Positions 8,532 through 17,933 of a stretch of 64,000 bases of DNA are shown here, one piece after another. The DNA is from Pacificitalea sp040119125 (GTDB lineage: Bacteria; Pseudomonadota; Alphaproteobacteria; Rhodobacterales; Rhodobacteraceae). The position numbers and the translations under genes were made by a program. The notes beneath the pieces were generated by a model. The model searched no databases and was not told the origin of the DNA. It saw nothing but the letters and a program-made list of their open reading frames with translations. The stretch lies in NCBI GenBank assembly GCA_040119125.1, contig JBEDTR010000004.1:1-64000 (forward strand), given 5' to 3'. The stretch's first letter is position 1; each line of letters begins with the position of its first letter.

Positions 8532-9451
8532 AACTGGTGACCCGTCAGACATATGGCGACCGGGTGGACTGGCCGGCAATCGTGGACGCAATCGATGCGG
8601 GCCACCGGATGTCACCCGCCCAGATCGAAGACGTGTTCCTCGGGCCGCCGGGGCGCACATTGCTGAGCCGCGCGGCATGGATCGAGGGGCTGGGCTACGG
8701 CGTGAAAAGCGTCACGGTGATGGGCGACAACGCCCAACGCGGCCTGCCAACGGTGCAGGGGGCGATGCTGGTTTTTCACGATCGCGACGGCTCATTGATC
8801 GCGACGATTGACAGTTCTCTGGTGACTGACCTGAAAACCGCGGCGGACTCGGCCCTCGGCGCGCGGTATCTGGCGCGCAAAGACAGCACGTCCCTGCTGA
8901 TTGTTGGCGCCGGACAAGTGGCGCGCAATGTGGCAGCCGCATATCGCCAGATCTTTCCGGGGCTGGACCATATCAGCCTGTGGAATCGGACCGCCGAGAA
9001 GGCCCGCGCCCTCGCATCGAGCTTATCCGCTGAGGGCTTGCCCGCCACGGCGGTGACGGATCTTGCCGATGCGGCGGGTCAGGCCGACATTATTGTGACG
9101 GCCACCATGTCGACCGATCCCGTGCTGAAGGGCGATTGGATCAACCCCGGCACCCATGTCGACCTGATCGGAGCATTTCGTGCCGAGATGCGCGAAGCCG
9201 ACGATGCTTTGCTCCAGAAGGCGCGGATCTTCGTCGATAGCCGCGACACGACGCTTCACCATATTGGCGAGCTGAAAATACCGCTCGAAAGCGGCGCAAT
9301 TCGCGAAACCGATATTCTCGCCGACCTCTATCAGCTGAATGCCGGTCATAGGGGACGTGAAAGCGCGCAGGACATCACCGTTTTCAAGAATGGCGGGGGC
9401 GCGCATCTGGACCTGATGACGGCCTTCGCGATCCTCGGCGATGCCGAATAA
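8528..9451 (+). CDS. Ornithine cyclodeaminase/mu-crystallin family, probable delta1-pyrroline-2-carboxylate reductase
   Basis: 307 residues. The Rossmann dinucleotide site appears as LLIVGAGQVARNVAAAY (about 121-137), and the family blocks LVTDLKTAADSALGARYL and KNGGGAHLDLMTA are present. This family includes true ornithine cyclodeaminases, alanine dehydrogenases and NAD(P)H-dependent reductases of delta1-pyrroline-2-carboxylate, the product of hydroxyproline dehydratases. With AcnX in the same cluster the reductase role making L-proline is favoured. ATGA overlap with the ATPase gene shows tight coupling. A close paralogue lies at 46949-47860. Confidence 0.87.
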   Translation: MKLVTRQTYGDRVDWPAIVDAIDAGHRMSPAQIEDVFLGPPGRTLLSRAAWIEGLGYGVKSVTVMGDNAQRGLPTVQGAMLVFHDRDGSLIATIDSSLVTDLKTAADSALGARYLARKDSTSLLIVGAGQVARNVAAAYRQIFPGLDHISLWNRTAEKARALASSLSAEGLPATAVTDLADAAGQADIIVTATMSTDPVLKGDWINPGTHVDLIGAFRAEMREADDALLQKARIFVDSRDTTLHHIGELKIPLESGAIRETDILADLYQLNAGHRGRESAQDITVFKNGGGAHLDLMTAFAILGDAE

Positions 9452-9477
9452 CTTATCTATACCGAAGGAAAAATCCA

Positions 9478-10404
9478 ATGCTGGATGAAAAACAGACATC
9501 GCATGATGCAGACGAAGATCCCCGCAATCTGGACACGAAAGTCTATGTCGACGGCGAGATCGTGCACCGCGACGAGGCCAAGGTTTCCGTCTACGACAGC
9601 GGCTTCATGCTGGGCGACGGCATGTGGGAAGGCATGCGGCTTTATAATGGAAAATGGGCATTTTTCGACGAGCACATGGACCGCTTTTTCGGCTCCTGCC
9701 ACGCGGTTTCGCTCGACGTGGGCATGGATCGCGCCGGCATCCTTGAGGCGCTGACCCGCACCGCCGAAGCCAATGGCATGACGGATAACGCGCACTGCCG
9801 CCTGATGCTGACCCGCGGGAAGAAAGCGAAACCCTATCAGCATCCCTCGCTCAGCAAGTCCGGCCCGACGCTGGTCATCATCATGGAGCATTCCAAACCC
9901 GCCGCCACGCTCCAGACGCGCGGCATTCATCTGGCGACAGTGCCGCAGGTGCGCGGGTTGCCGATGAGCCAAGATGCGAAATACAACAGTCATTCCAAGC
10001 TGAATTGCGTGCTTGCCTGCATTCAGGCGCAGCAGGTCGGCGCTGATGAAGGGCTGATGCTGGACCCGCATGGGTTTGTGAATACGACCAATGCCTGCAA
10101 CTTCTTTATCGTGCGCAAGGGCGCGGTCTGGACCTCGACCGGGGACTATTGCATGGCCGGGATCACCCGACAGAAGGTGATCGATCTGTGCCATGCAAAT
10201 GACATCCCGGTCTATGAGCGCAACTATTCGCTCTATGAAACCTATAGCGCCGACGAGGCCTTCATGACCGGCACTTTCGGGGCGCAAACCCCGGTTGGCA
10301 CCATCGACGGCAAGGCGATCGGAAACGGTGAACGCCCGGTCATGTCGCGTATTCAGGAGCTGTATAAGGATCTGATCCGCGCGGACACCGGAGCCACGCT
10401 GTGA
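9478..10404 (+). CDS. Class-IV aminotransferase (branched-chain/D-amino-acid type)
   Basis: 308 residues with the PLP fold-type IV layout: N-terminal VYVDGEIVHRDEAKVSVYDSG, a likely Schiff-base lysine near K174 (HSKLNC), and the TNACNFFIV phosphate-binding region. Such enzymes transaminate branched-chain or D-amino acids, or lyse aminodeoxychorismate. Position between a pyrroline reductase and ProC suggests an amino acid derived from the imported substrate, or nitrogen transfer in the route. The specific substrate cannot be told from sequence. Confidence 0.85.
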   Translation: MLDEKQTSHDADEDPRNLDTKVYVDGEIVHRDEAKVSVYDSGFMLGDGMWEGMRLYNGKWAFFDEHMDRFFGSCHAVSLDVGMDRAGILEALTRTAEANGMTDNAHCRLMLTRGKKAKPYQHPSLSKSGPTLVIIMEHSKPAATLQTRGIHLATVPQVRGLPMSQDAKYNSHSKLNCVLACIQAQQVGADEGLMLDPHGFVNTTNACNFFIVRKGAVWTSTGDYCMAGITRQKVIDLCHANDIPVYERNYSLYETYSADEAFMTGTFGAQTPVGTIDGKAIGNGERPVMSRIQELYKDLIRADTGATL

Positions 10405-11210
10405 AGGCAATCAACCAACGCGGCATGGTCCTGATCGGCTGCGGTTTTATGGGTAAAGCGCTGGTGGAGGGCTGGCTCGCCAGCGGTGTCGAGTCGCAGG
10501 CGATCCATGTTCAGGATCCGACGCCCTCGGACTGGCTGTTGGCGCAGACGGGCTTTCACCTTAATCAGGAGCTGCCTGCCAACCCAGCGGTGTTGGTCAT
10601 CGCGACCAAGCCGCAGGTGCTGGACGCGGTGCTGCCGCCGCTGGCGCGTTTCGGCAATGGCGACACGGTCGTGCTGACCATCGCGACAGGTGCGCCGCTG
10701 GACTATTACGCATCGATCTTCGGCGCGGACACGCCGGTGGTGCGCGCCATGCCGAACCTCCCGGCCGCGGTTGGCGCGGGCGTGACGGTGTTCGCATGCA
10801 ATACCAATGTCAGCGAGGCGCAGAACCGGCTGGTGGCGGAACTGTTCGACGCAGTTGGCGTGGGAATTGCCTTGGATGATGAAAGCCAGATGCACGCGGT
10901 CACCGGCATTTCGGGCTCGGGACCGGCCTATGTGTTTGCGATGGCCGAAGCCATGACGCAGGCGGGCGAGGCGATGGGGCTGCCTCGCACACTGGCCACG
11001 ACGCTGGCGGTCCATACGATCTCCGGGGCGGGCAGGATGTTGCGCCAAACGGGCTCCGATGCCGGTGATCTGCGCCGCGCGGTCACGTCAAAGGGCGGCA
11101 CCACGGCGGAGGCGCTGAAACAGCTCACGGCGCCGGGCACAGGGCTGGCGGAACTGATGGCCAAGGCATCCGCCGCATCGCGGGACCGCAGCATCGAACT
11201 CAGCAAATGA
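10401..11210 (+). CDS. proC: Pyrroline-5-carboxylate reductase family (ProC-like)
   Basis: 269 residues, a normal ProC length. N-terminal NAD(P) site GCGFMGKA, the MPNLPAAVGAG block and the C-terminal signature GISGSGPAYVF with VTSKGGTTAEAL are present. ProC reduces pyrroline-5-carboxylate to proline; some paralogues in hydroxyproline clusters reduce pyrroline-2-carboxylate. The GTG start overlaps the aminotransferase stop by 4 nt, so it is the last gene of this operon. It may be either the housekeeping enzyme or a pathway paralogue. Confidence 0.87.
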   Translation: MKAINQRGMVLIGCGFMGKALVEGWLASGVESQAIHVQDPTPSDWLLAQTGFHLNQELPANPAVLVIATKPQVLDAVLPPLARFGNGDTVVLTIATGAPLDYYASIFGADTPVVRAMPNLPAAVGAGVTVFACNTNVSEAQNRLVAELFDAVGVGIALDDESQMHAVTGISGSGPAYVFAMAEAMTQAGEAMGLPRTLATTLAVHTISGAGRMLRQTGSDAGDLRRAVTSKGGTTAEALKQLTAPGTGLAELMAKASAASRDRSIELSK

Positions 11211-11215
11211 ATTGA

Positions 11216-11241
11216 GGTGCATCCCGATTTCGGGGTGCACC
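11216..11241. terminator. Bidirectional terminator-like hairpin
   Basis: An 11-bp stem (one G-T wobble) with a 4-nt loop sits between the convergent ProC and PxpC genes, followed by a short T run on the plus strand. It probably ends the plus-strand operon. Confidence 0.65.
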
Positions 11242-11296
11242 GTTTGCCCATCCGGTCGTTTAGATCGGGACGCCAATAGCCACTCGGGCGCGGGCG

Positions 11297-12313
11297 TCAG
11301 GCACGCTCCAGATCATCGCCGCAGGTAACGCCGCTGACCAATTGGTAGGACAGCAGATCACGGATCGTTGCGGGGTCTCGGATCAAGGGCGTGCGTCGCG
11401 CGGCGAGGTCTTGCAGCTGCGCCGCCTCGGACCGGGCGCTGCTGAGCGCGTCTTTAATCGTCACGCGCTGGGGCTGTAACGCAACACCGGGCGCGGCCTG
11501 CGCTACGAGCGGCAGATCCTCCGGCAGCACAGTTCCGATACGCGGGTAGCCACCGACGGTCTGACATTCAGCCATCAGGATGTAGGGGATGCCGTCGCCG
11601 GTCATCTGCACATCACCCGGACCGATCAGATCGGACGCAAGCCCCTTGGCCTGCGCTGTGGTGAAGCGGCTCTCGCAGGAGAGCTGGATGCCCTGCCGGT
11701 TGCCCCGCGCAGCGCGTTCGAACGTAGTCGCATAAAATTCGGCAAGCACGTCATCGCTGAACAGCGCGGTATGAGGCCCGTCGATAATGCGGATCGCGCC
11801 ACCGTCAAAACGCGGCTCGGGCGGCAGGCTTTGTGGGGCGTGATCCGGTTCAGGGTCGTCGCCAAATGGCAAGACATCGCCAGAGCCGATTGCCTGACCG
11901 ACACCGATCGTAAGATGCGTTGAGCGGCTGTCGAGCCACGCTTCGCTGGCGATCCCTCCGGCCAGCGTCAGATAGCCGTACACGCCGCCGCGCACCCCGC
12001 CGAGGCGCAGCTTCTGCTCGGGATGCACCACATGAGACGCGTTCCAGCGCAGTGGCGCGCCGTCGAGCGTGGCCGACATGGGCGCCCCTGTAAGCGCAAT
12101 GCGCGTGGTCGTGTCGACAGTGAATTCGCCGCCCGCGCCGGCCATTTCCAGCGCGGCGAGCGGGGCATTGGCGCCTAGCAGCGCGGCGGCCTCCAACAGC
12201 GCGCGGCGATCCATTGCGCCGCCTCGGGACAGGCCCTGCGCGATGTGACCGGGGCGGCCCATATCCTGAACCGTCATGAGCCCGTCGGCCCGGTGGATGT
12301 GCAGGCAGCTCAT
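11297..12313 (-). CDS. pxpC: 5-oxoprolinase subunit C-like (PxpC/KipA, AHS2 domain)
   Basis: 338 residues. Family markers include the N-terminal LMTVQDMGRPGHIAQGLSRG and the LTIGVGQAIGSGD and MTGDGIPYILMAECQTVGGYPR blocks of the biotin-dependent carboxyltransferase-like AHS2 domain. PxpC acts with PxpA and PxpB to open 5-oxoproline in an ATP-dependent reaction; the same domain occurs in urea carboxylase. It overlaps PxpB by 4 nt. No PxpA gene occurs in the cluster, so the reaction may differ. Confidence 0.86.
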   Translation of the reverse strand: MSCLHIHRADGLMTVQDMGRPGHIAQGLSRGGAMDRRALLEAAALLGANAPLAALEMAGAGGEFTVDTTTRIALTGAPMSATLDGAPLRWNASHVVHPEQKLRLGGVRGGVYGYLTLAGGIASEAWLDSRSTHLTIGVGQAIGSGDVLPFGDDPEPDHAPQSLPPEPRFDGGAIRIIDGPHTALFSDDVLAEFYATTFERAARGNRQGIQLSCESRFTTAQAKGLASDLIGPGDVQMTGDGIPYILMAECQTVGGYPRIGTVLPEDLPLVAQAAPGVALQPQRVTIKDALSSARSEAAQLQDLAARRTPLIRDPATIRDLLSYQLVSGVTCGDDLERA

Positions 12314-13053
12314 CGCAGCATCTCCAGCTTTGCGCCGCCCATTGGGTCATCAGCCTCGGTGAGCCGGGCGATGTCATCTGCGGAGGCGCGGGCAAAGCGG
12401 ATCGCGTCGCCGCCATCCAACGGCATCGGCGGCGTGCGTTCGGGCACAAAGGTGCGGAACGCCGCGCGTCCGACCTGCTGCCACCCGGTGGCAGACTCAG
12501 CCCCAAACAACACAAACTGACGCACCGCCACGACCAATGCGCCCGCAGGGACGGACGGGTTCAGCTCGGCCATACGGGGCAGGTTCCACGCCTCGGGCAT
12601 CAGGCCGATATAGGGCTGCCCCGGCGCAAAGCCGATGGTCAGCACGCGCAGTTCCGCCTCGCAGATCTGGTCAACGGCGGCGTCCTCGCTCAGGCCCAAG
12701 GCCGAGGCCACCTGCGCGAGTTGCGGCCCCTCATCGCCGCCAAAGGCGATGGGGATCGTCCATCGCCGTGCTGGCTCTGGCAGGTCATGCGGCCCTTCCG
12801 CCACCTGCTGGGCCAGCGTCTGGAGCTGTGCTTTGATCCCTTCGCGATCCGCCTGAGCGTCGAAGCGCGCCAGCACCGACACCAGCGCCGCCGCGACTTC
12901 GCACAGGCCGTCAGGCGCGGCGGTTTCGAGCCGTGCCGCAAAGCGTCGCGCCGCATTCATCGCTGCGGGATCCGGCGTCAGCGCAAAGCGGATAAGAAAC
13001 CCGTCAAGCCCGGACGGCAGCACTTCGACGGTGAGGGGATGCGCGTTCGTCAT
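12310..13053 (-). CDS. pxpB: 5-oxoprolinase subunit B-like (PxpB/KipI, AHS1 domain)
   Basis: 247 residues. The IPIAFGGDEGPQLAQVA block, TIGFAPGQPYIGLMPE and the C-terminal ATGWQQVGRAAFRTF match the AHS1/KipI family (cyclophilin-like fold). In B. subtilis KipI inhibits the kinase KinA, but the general role is as partner of PxpC in 5-oxoproline hydrolysis. The MTNAHP start at 13053 lies 2 nt from the amidase stop; longer frames invade that gene. Confidence 0.85.
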   Translation of the reverse strand: MTNAHPLTVEVLPSGLDGFLIRFALTPDPAAMNAARRFAARLETAAPDGLCEVAAALVSVLARFDAQADREGIKAQLQTLAQQVAEGPHDLPEPARRWTIPIAFGGDEGPQLAQVASALGLSEDAAVDQICEAELRVLTIGFAPGQPYIGLMPEAWNLPRMAELNPSVPAGALVVAVRQFVLFGAESATGWQQVGRAAFRTFVPERTPPMPLDGGDAIRFARASADDIARLTEADDPMGGAKLEMLR

Positions 13054-13055
13054 GG

Positions 13056-14318
13056 TCACTCGCTCAGGGCATCTGCCATTGCGAACAGGCTGGCATCCGC
13101 GCCATGCGTGCCCACGAGCATCGTCATGGAGTAGGCCGGTGTCAGGCCCGGCGTAGGCATGGCTAGGGCACATCCATCGACCAGATTGACCAGCGAGGTG
13201 TTGCGCAGCATCTCGACATTGAGGCGGTCAAAATCGGCCTCCACTTCGGCGATGCTGGGAGGCAGGCGCATCAGCGTGGGCGACAGCAGCGCGTCATAGC
13301 CTTCCATCGCGGCGGCAAAGCGCGCGACGATCTCAGCCCGGCGGGCGTATGCGGCGTCGACCTCGTCGGTGCTCAGCGTCTCGGCAACCCGGATGCGCGT
13401 CAACACACGCGGATCGCCAATCTGTTCCAGACGGTCCAGATCGTTGCCGTAGATGCGATGGGCCTCCACCGCGACGATGATCCGGTTCAGCGTGATCGCG
13501 GCGCCGATATCGGCCATATCGACCGGCTCCAGCGTATGGCCCATGTCGTCGATACGGGTCTTTTCGGCCTCGAACAGCGCGGCGACCTCATCCGAAATCG
13601 CGTCGGTAAAGGCGCCGGTCGGCACGGCCAGACGCAGCTTGCCGGGCGCAGGCGCCGCAACCGGGTTGCCCGCCATCACAGCGGTCAGCCGATGCAGCAA
13701 GGCGAAATCGCGCGCCATCGGGCCCGGAACATCATAGCTGGGAGCAAGCCCCTGCACCCCTGCATCGTCAATCAAGCCTTGGCTGGGCTTGAAGCCCCAG
13801 ATGCCATTCGCGGCGGCGGGAATGCGAAGGGAGCCGCCAGTGTCGGTGCCGATAGCGGCGTCCGTGATGCCCAGCCCGACGCAAACCGCGCCGCCGGAGC
13901 TGGACCCGCCCGGCATGCCGCCCGGCACCAGCGTCCCCGAAGGCGTGCCGTGATGCGGGTTAAGCCCAACGCCGGAATACGCGAATTCCGACATGGAATT
14001 ACGCCCGAACATCAGCGCCCCTGCAGCTTTCAATCGTGTGACGGCAGTGCTGTCGGCTTGCGCTGCGGGCCGCTCAGCCAGCAGGCGCGAACCGGCCCCG
14101 GTGACTTGCCCGGCCTCATTAAACAGATCCTTGACCGATACCAGCGTGCCCAGCAGCGGCATCTCTTCACCCGCCGTGTGTCGGGCCAGCAATGCGGCAG
14201 CCTCCGCACGGATACGTTCAGGAGAAAATTCGGTAAAGATCGCGCGGCGCTCGGCTTCTGGCAGCGCCTCAACCTTGGCGATGGCGCTCTCGACTTTGCT
14301 CGTCAGATCCATACTCAT
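13056..14318 (-). CDS. Amidase-signature hydrolase
   Basis: 420 residues with the Ser-cisSer-Lys triad visible: Lys in LVSVKDLF, the PGGSSSGGAV glycine/serine motif and nucleophile Ser in GTDTGGSLRIPA. These enzymes hydrolyse C-N bonds of amides; relatives include GatA, AtzE/AtzF and indoleacetamide hydrolase. No GatB/C partner lies nearby, so it is a catabolic amidase. The ATG overlaps the DUF2848 stop (ATGA). Together with PxpBC it suggests the cluster degrades a lactam or ureido compound. Confidence 0.88.
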   Translation of the reverse strand: MSMDLTSKVESAIAKVEALPEAERRAIFTEFSPERIRAEAAALLARHTAGEEMPLLGTLVSVKDLFNEAGQVTGAGSRLLAERPAAQADSTAVTRLKAAGALMFGRNSMSEFAYSGVGLNPHHGTPSGTLVPGGMPGGSSSGGAVCVGLGITDAAIGTDTGGSLRIPAAANGIWGFKPSQGLIDDAGVQGLAPSYDVPGPMARDFALLHRLTAVMAGNPVAAPAPGKLRLAVPTGAFTDAISDEVAALFEAEKTRIDDMGHTLEPVDMADIGAAITLNRIIVAVEAHRIYGNDLDRLEQIGDPRVLTRIRVAETLSTDEVDAAYARRAEIVARFAAAMEGYDALLSPTLMRLPPSIAEVEADFDRLNVEMLRNTSLVNLVDGCALAMPTPGLTPAYSMTMLVGTHGADASLFAMADALSE

Positions 14319-14989
14319 GCGACCTCCGGCAGGGTCGTGGTGCTGTATTCGTGACGGATTGTGCGCCCGGTCTTCGGATCGCGCATTTCCATGCGGAAGC
14401 GCGCAGCGGGACGGACGCCGCCTTTGGCCCCGAACGTGCCGCACAGCATCGCCACCGGCCCCTCCGCCGAAAGCGCGCCGATGCGACTGCCCTCGATCAG
14501 GTCGGCCAATGGCCGGATCGCTGCGATGGTGCCGGACTGATACGGCACCCAAGCGCCGTCTTCTTCGATCCAGCTTTCCAGTTCGATCTCCTCGATCCGG
14601 TCGGCGATGTCGTCCCACGCCCACAACTCCATCGCGCAGGGTTTGGCGCAGACCTGTTTGGACATGGCCACAGAATGGGCCTCCAGCGCGCGATCGGTAT
14701 GGTCGGACGCAAGGCCCAGATAGCGCTTGCCGTCGGCTTCGACAATCAACGGCTCCACCTCGCCGGAAGAAGCATCCCCCACTGCCTCAAGCAGCGGCGC
14801 GGTGGTCAGCAGCGGCGCCGAGACCCGGTAGTATAGCGGCGTGGCCGAAGGGGCGGGCACGCCCAGCGCGGCAAGCTCCTCGATATGGTGGGCGATGGCG
14901 TCGGCGTCACGGCCGGTCCAGCCTGCAACGATCAGGTGTTTCAGGTCCAGCGGAAGCGGCGCGCCATTGGCACGAAATTCGATGGTCAT
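14315..14989 (-). CDS. DUF2848 family protein
   Basis: 224 residues. The compact sequence has an N-terminal LIVAGWTGRDADAIAHHIEEL segment, a central DHTDR and acidic region, and a C-terminal FRMEMRDPKTGRTI strand pair. It resembles DUF2848 proteins, which commonly sit beside amidases and TRAP transporters; function is not established to my knowledge. An AGGAGA ribosome site precedes ATG 14989. It is likely cytoplasmic and an enzyme of the same pathway. Confidence 0.75.
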   Translation of the reverse strand: MTIEFRANGAPLPLDLKHLIVAGWTGRDADAIAHHIEELAALGVPAPSATPLYYRVSAPLLTTAPLLEAVGDASSGEVEPLIVEADGKRYLGLASDHTDRALEAHSVAMSKQVCAKPCAMELWAWDDIADRIEEIELESWIEEDGAWVPYQSGTIAAIRPLADLIEGSRIGALSAEGPVAMLCGTFGAKGGVRPAARFRMEMRDPKTGRTIRHEYSTTTLPEVA

Positions 14990-15000
14990 AAGATCTCCTG

Positions 15001-16284
15001 TCAGAGAATGGAGGGCAGCCAGAGCGCGAGGCCCGGCGCAGCAATCAGAAGGGCGATCATGGCAAGCATGACAAGGACATAGGGAATGACGCCAAGGATC
15101 ACATCGTTCATCGATCCTTTCGACCGCGCGCCCTGCACCACGAACAGGTTCAGGCCGACGGGCGGGGTAATCAGCGCCATCTCGATCAGCACGATCATCA
15201 GCACGCCGAACCACACCTTGTCATAGCCCAATTCGGCGATGATCGGCACGATGATCGGGATCGTCGCAACCATCAGCGACAGCGTCTCGATGAAGAAGCC
15301 CAGAATGAGGTAGAGCAACACGACCAGAAGCAGCGTGCCAATAGGCGGCAGGCCGGTGTTTTGCAGAAGGTCGGTCAATTGCCGCCCCAGACCGGCCGAG
15401 GTCATGGCGAAGTTCAGGAAATAGGCGCCGGTGATGACCAGCATGATCATCGCGGAGATGCGGATCGTGCCATGCAGCGCTTCGGCTATCGTGGCAAGGC
15501 CCAGCCCCGTGCCAAGTGTCATGGCGATGAGCGCGGCGATGACGACGCCGATCGCGGCGGATTCAGTGGGGGTCGCCCAGCCCGCGTAGATCGATCCAAT
15601 GACCACGACGAAAAGAATGATGATCGGCACAAGTTGCACAAGGCTTCGGGCTCGTTCGCCCCAGCTAAAGCTGCGCGACGGACCGCCCAACTTGGGACGC
15701 GCCACGCAGATCAGCGCGGTCACGATCACGAAAGCCAGCGCCATCAGCAGACCCGGCAGCAGGCCCGCCGAAAACAGTTGCGGGATCGAGGTCTCGGTCA
15801 GGAAACCATAGACGATCAGATTGATCGACGGCGGGATCAGGATGCCCAGAGTGCCGCCTGCGGCAATCGCACCTGAGAAAAGCTTAGGGTCGTAGTTCAG
15901 CCGGTCCGCTTGCGGCATCGCCACGGTCGCCACAGTTGCAGCCGTCGCCACCGAGGAGCCGGACGTGGCCGAGAACATCGTCGCGGTCGCAATATTGGCA
16001 TGGATCAACCCGCCGGGCAGCCAGCTTAGCCATTTGTCGAGCGCGCCATAGGTCCGGGCCGCGACGCCGCCACGCACCAAAATTTCGCCCAGCAGCACGA
16101 AAAGGGGGATCGCGATCAGGGTGGACGACGATGAGGACGACCAGACCACCTGACCCAAACCTCGCAGCAGCGGGAACATCGAGAACAGTTCGCCCACGCC
16201 AATGCCGAGGATGAACAGCACGATCCCCACGGGGATCGACAGGGACATCAGCCCAAGAAGTGAAACAGCGACAGTCCAGATCAT
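15001..16284 (-). CDS. TRAP transporter large permease (DctM-like)
   Basis: 427 residues of almost continuous hydrophobic helices (about 12). Typical DctM motifs appear: ATATMFSATSGSSVATAATV, GGTLGILIPPSINLIVYG and LIEMALITPPVGLNLFV. It forms the sodium-coupled channel together with DctQ and receives substrate from the DctP protein encoded upstream. The ATG at 16284 overlaps the DctQ stop by 4 nt; the longer in-frame extension lies inside dctQ. Confidence 0.94.
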   Translation of the reverse strand: MIWTVAVSLLGLMSLSIPVGIVLFILGIGVGELFSMFPLLRGLGQVVWSSSSSSTLIAIPLFVLLGEILVRGGVAARTYGALDKWLSWLPGGLIHANIATATMFSATSGSSVATAATVATVAMPQADRLNYDPKLFSGAIAAGGTLGILIPPSINLIVYGFLTETSIPQLFSAGLLPGLLMALAFVIVTALICVARPKLGGPSRSFSWGERARSLVQLVPIIILFVVVIGSIYAGWATPTESAAIGVVIAALIAMTLGTGLGLATIAEALHGTIRISAMIMLVITGAYFLNFAMTSAGLGRQLTDLLQNTGLPPIGTLLLVVLLYLILGFFIETLSLMVATIPIIVPIIAELGYDKVWFGVLMIVLIEMALITPPVGLNLFVVQGARSKGSMNDVILGVIPYVLVMLAMIALLIAAPGLALWLPSIL

Positions 16285-16832
16285 TGTTCGAGCTCCGATC
16301 CGAGGCCGATGGAGGCGGCAAGTTCCGATCGCCGACCCTGCACGAGATAGGCAATTGCAATCAGGCTCAGCGCGGTTGCGCTGAATGCGAACCAGGCCCA
16401 ACCGCCAAACCAGATCCCCTGCGGGATCCATAGCGGGGTTTCCAGCGGCGTATTGGCGCGGGAGCCGCGTTCCAGTGTCTTTTGCAGCACCGGCCAGCAG
16501 TAATAGGCGATCAGCAGCACGACCCCGTTGGTGACGATCATTGCGAACAGGTCCATCAGCGCCTGTCCCGGTGCGGCAAGCCGCTGGCGGATCAGGTCAA
16601 TGCGAACATGCGCACGGTCAAGCAATGCGCAGGCGAGGCCCCAACTGGCGACCGCCGCCATGACGTAGCCCGATATCTCGTCCGAGCCGCCAAGCGACCC
16701 CCAGCCGGTCTTGCGCCCGATCACGTCGATCAGAACGAACAGGACCGTTGCCACCAGCGCCACGCCGAGAATCAGCGCGACGAGGCGGTTGGCGCGCCGA
16801 AGCGCGCCTTCCAGTGTTGCGATGCGGCTCAC
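16281..16832 (-). CDS. TRAP transporter small permease (DctQ-like)
   Basis: 183 residues with four predicted transmembrane helices and the VLIDVIGRKTGWGSLGGSDEISGY region typical of DctQ after the second helix. GTG at 16832 is preceded by TGAGGTG; upstream in-frame codons run into dctP. It forms the integral-membrane complex with DctM. Confidence 0.9.
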   Translation of the reverse strand: MSRIATLEGALRRANRLVALILGVALVATVLFVLIDVIGRKTGWGSLGGSDEISGYVMAAVASWGLACALLDRAHVRIDLIRQRLAAPGQALMDLFAMIVTNGVVLLIAYYCWPVLQKTLERGSRANTPLETPLWIPQGIWFGGWAWFAFSATALSLIAIAYLVQGRRSELAASIGLGSELEQ

Positions 16833-16842
16833 GCGCTGCACC

Positions 16843-17886
16843 TCAGTTGGCGACCGGAACCGACACGCCGACGACTTTGCCGACGCTGTCGTTCCAGCGG
16901 GTGGCCCAGTCACCGCCTGCACGTTCGGCCCAGTCGGGAAGCACTTCGGATTCCAGCACGCCGCGTGCCATTTCCATGTCGGCTTCGCTCGGCTCGACGA
17001 GGGTCATCGTCGCGGATTCGCCGGAGGTGCATTCGCCCTCACCGGTCAGACAGGCAATGTCGTTTTCCAGACCGCCTTGCGCGGCGTCCCATGCCTTACC
17101 CTCGAGACCTTCCTGAACGGCGGTCTTCAGCGTGTCCTGCGACTCGGCGGACAGGCCGTCGAACCGGTCCTTGTTCATTGCGATCACGACTGGATCCCAA
17201 CCGCCCAGCGGCAGCGTCAGCAGGTGATCGGATACTTCCCACCAGCCAGCGGAATAGCCGGAGCCCGCACCCGTCACGGCGCAATCGATCACGCCGCGCT
17301 GGAGCGAACCCGGAACTTCGGAAAAGGCGATGTTGATGCCTTCGGCGCCGAGCGCTTCAAGAAGCTTGGTGGTCATCCGGCCAGAACCGCGGACCTTCTT
17401 GGCTTCCAGATCGGCAAGCGACGTGATCTCGCCTTTGCAGAACACGACCTGCGGCGGGTAAGGCGCGATGCCCAGCAGTTCCGCGCCAAAGCGGTCATGC
17501 ATGATGTCTTCGACCATCGGGCGAGCGGCGTCGACCATGGCGCGGGCTTCATCCGCCGTGGCGGCGACCAGCGGCACGTCCAGCCCCTCAAGCTCCGGCG
17601 CGTCGCCCACGGTGTAATCCGCAACGGTCTGGCCGATATCGAACACGCCATCGCCCAGCATGCGCAGAACATCGGCGCCAGCGATGCCCATCTGGTCAAA
17701 GCTGGTCAGCTGCGCGGTCATTTCACCGTCGCTCATCGTGGACAGTTCCTCGGTCCAGAACGGCGTGGTGAACTGCTTGTAAAGCGGCAGGCTGGACCAG
17801 CTGCCAACGACCGAGAACTGTTCCTCGGCATGGGCGGTGGTGGCAAGAAGGGCGACCGTCATTGCGGTCATCATGGTATTTTTCAT
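16843..17886 (-). CDS. TRAP transporter solute-binding protein (DctP-like)
   Basis: 347 residues with a signal peptide (about 1-20, ending TTAHA-EE) and the DctP/TAXI-type fold: FDQMGIAGADVLRMLGDGVFD and the ITSLADLEAKKVRGSGRMT substrate-contact block, where Arg normally clamps a carboxylate. Substrate is therefore probably a carboxylic acid such as 5-oxoproline or an N-acyl amino acid. ACAGGAGAAG ribosome site precedes ATG 17886. Confidence 0.91.
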   Translation of the reverse strand: MKNTMMTAMTVALLATTAHAEEQFSVVGSWSSLPLYKQFTTPFWTEELSTMSDGEMTAQLTSFDQMGIAGADVLRMLGDGVFDIGQTVADYTVGDAPELEGLDVPLVAATADEARAMVDAARPMVEDIMHDRFGAELLGIAPYPPQVVFCKGEITSLADLEAKKVRGSGRMTTKLLEALGAEGINIAFSEVPGSLQRGVIDCAVTGAGSGYSAGWWEVSDHLLTLPLGGWDPVVIAMNKDRFDGLSAESQDTLKTAVQEGLEGKAWDAAQGGLENDIACLTGEGECTSGESATMTLVEPSEADMEMARGVLESEVLPDWAERAGGDWATRWNDSVGKVVGVSVPVAN

Positions 17887-17933
17887 GTATCTTCTCCTGT
17901 TGGTCGGGTTTTCGTTGAACGTGTTGGGCGGGC

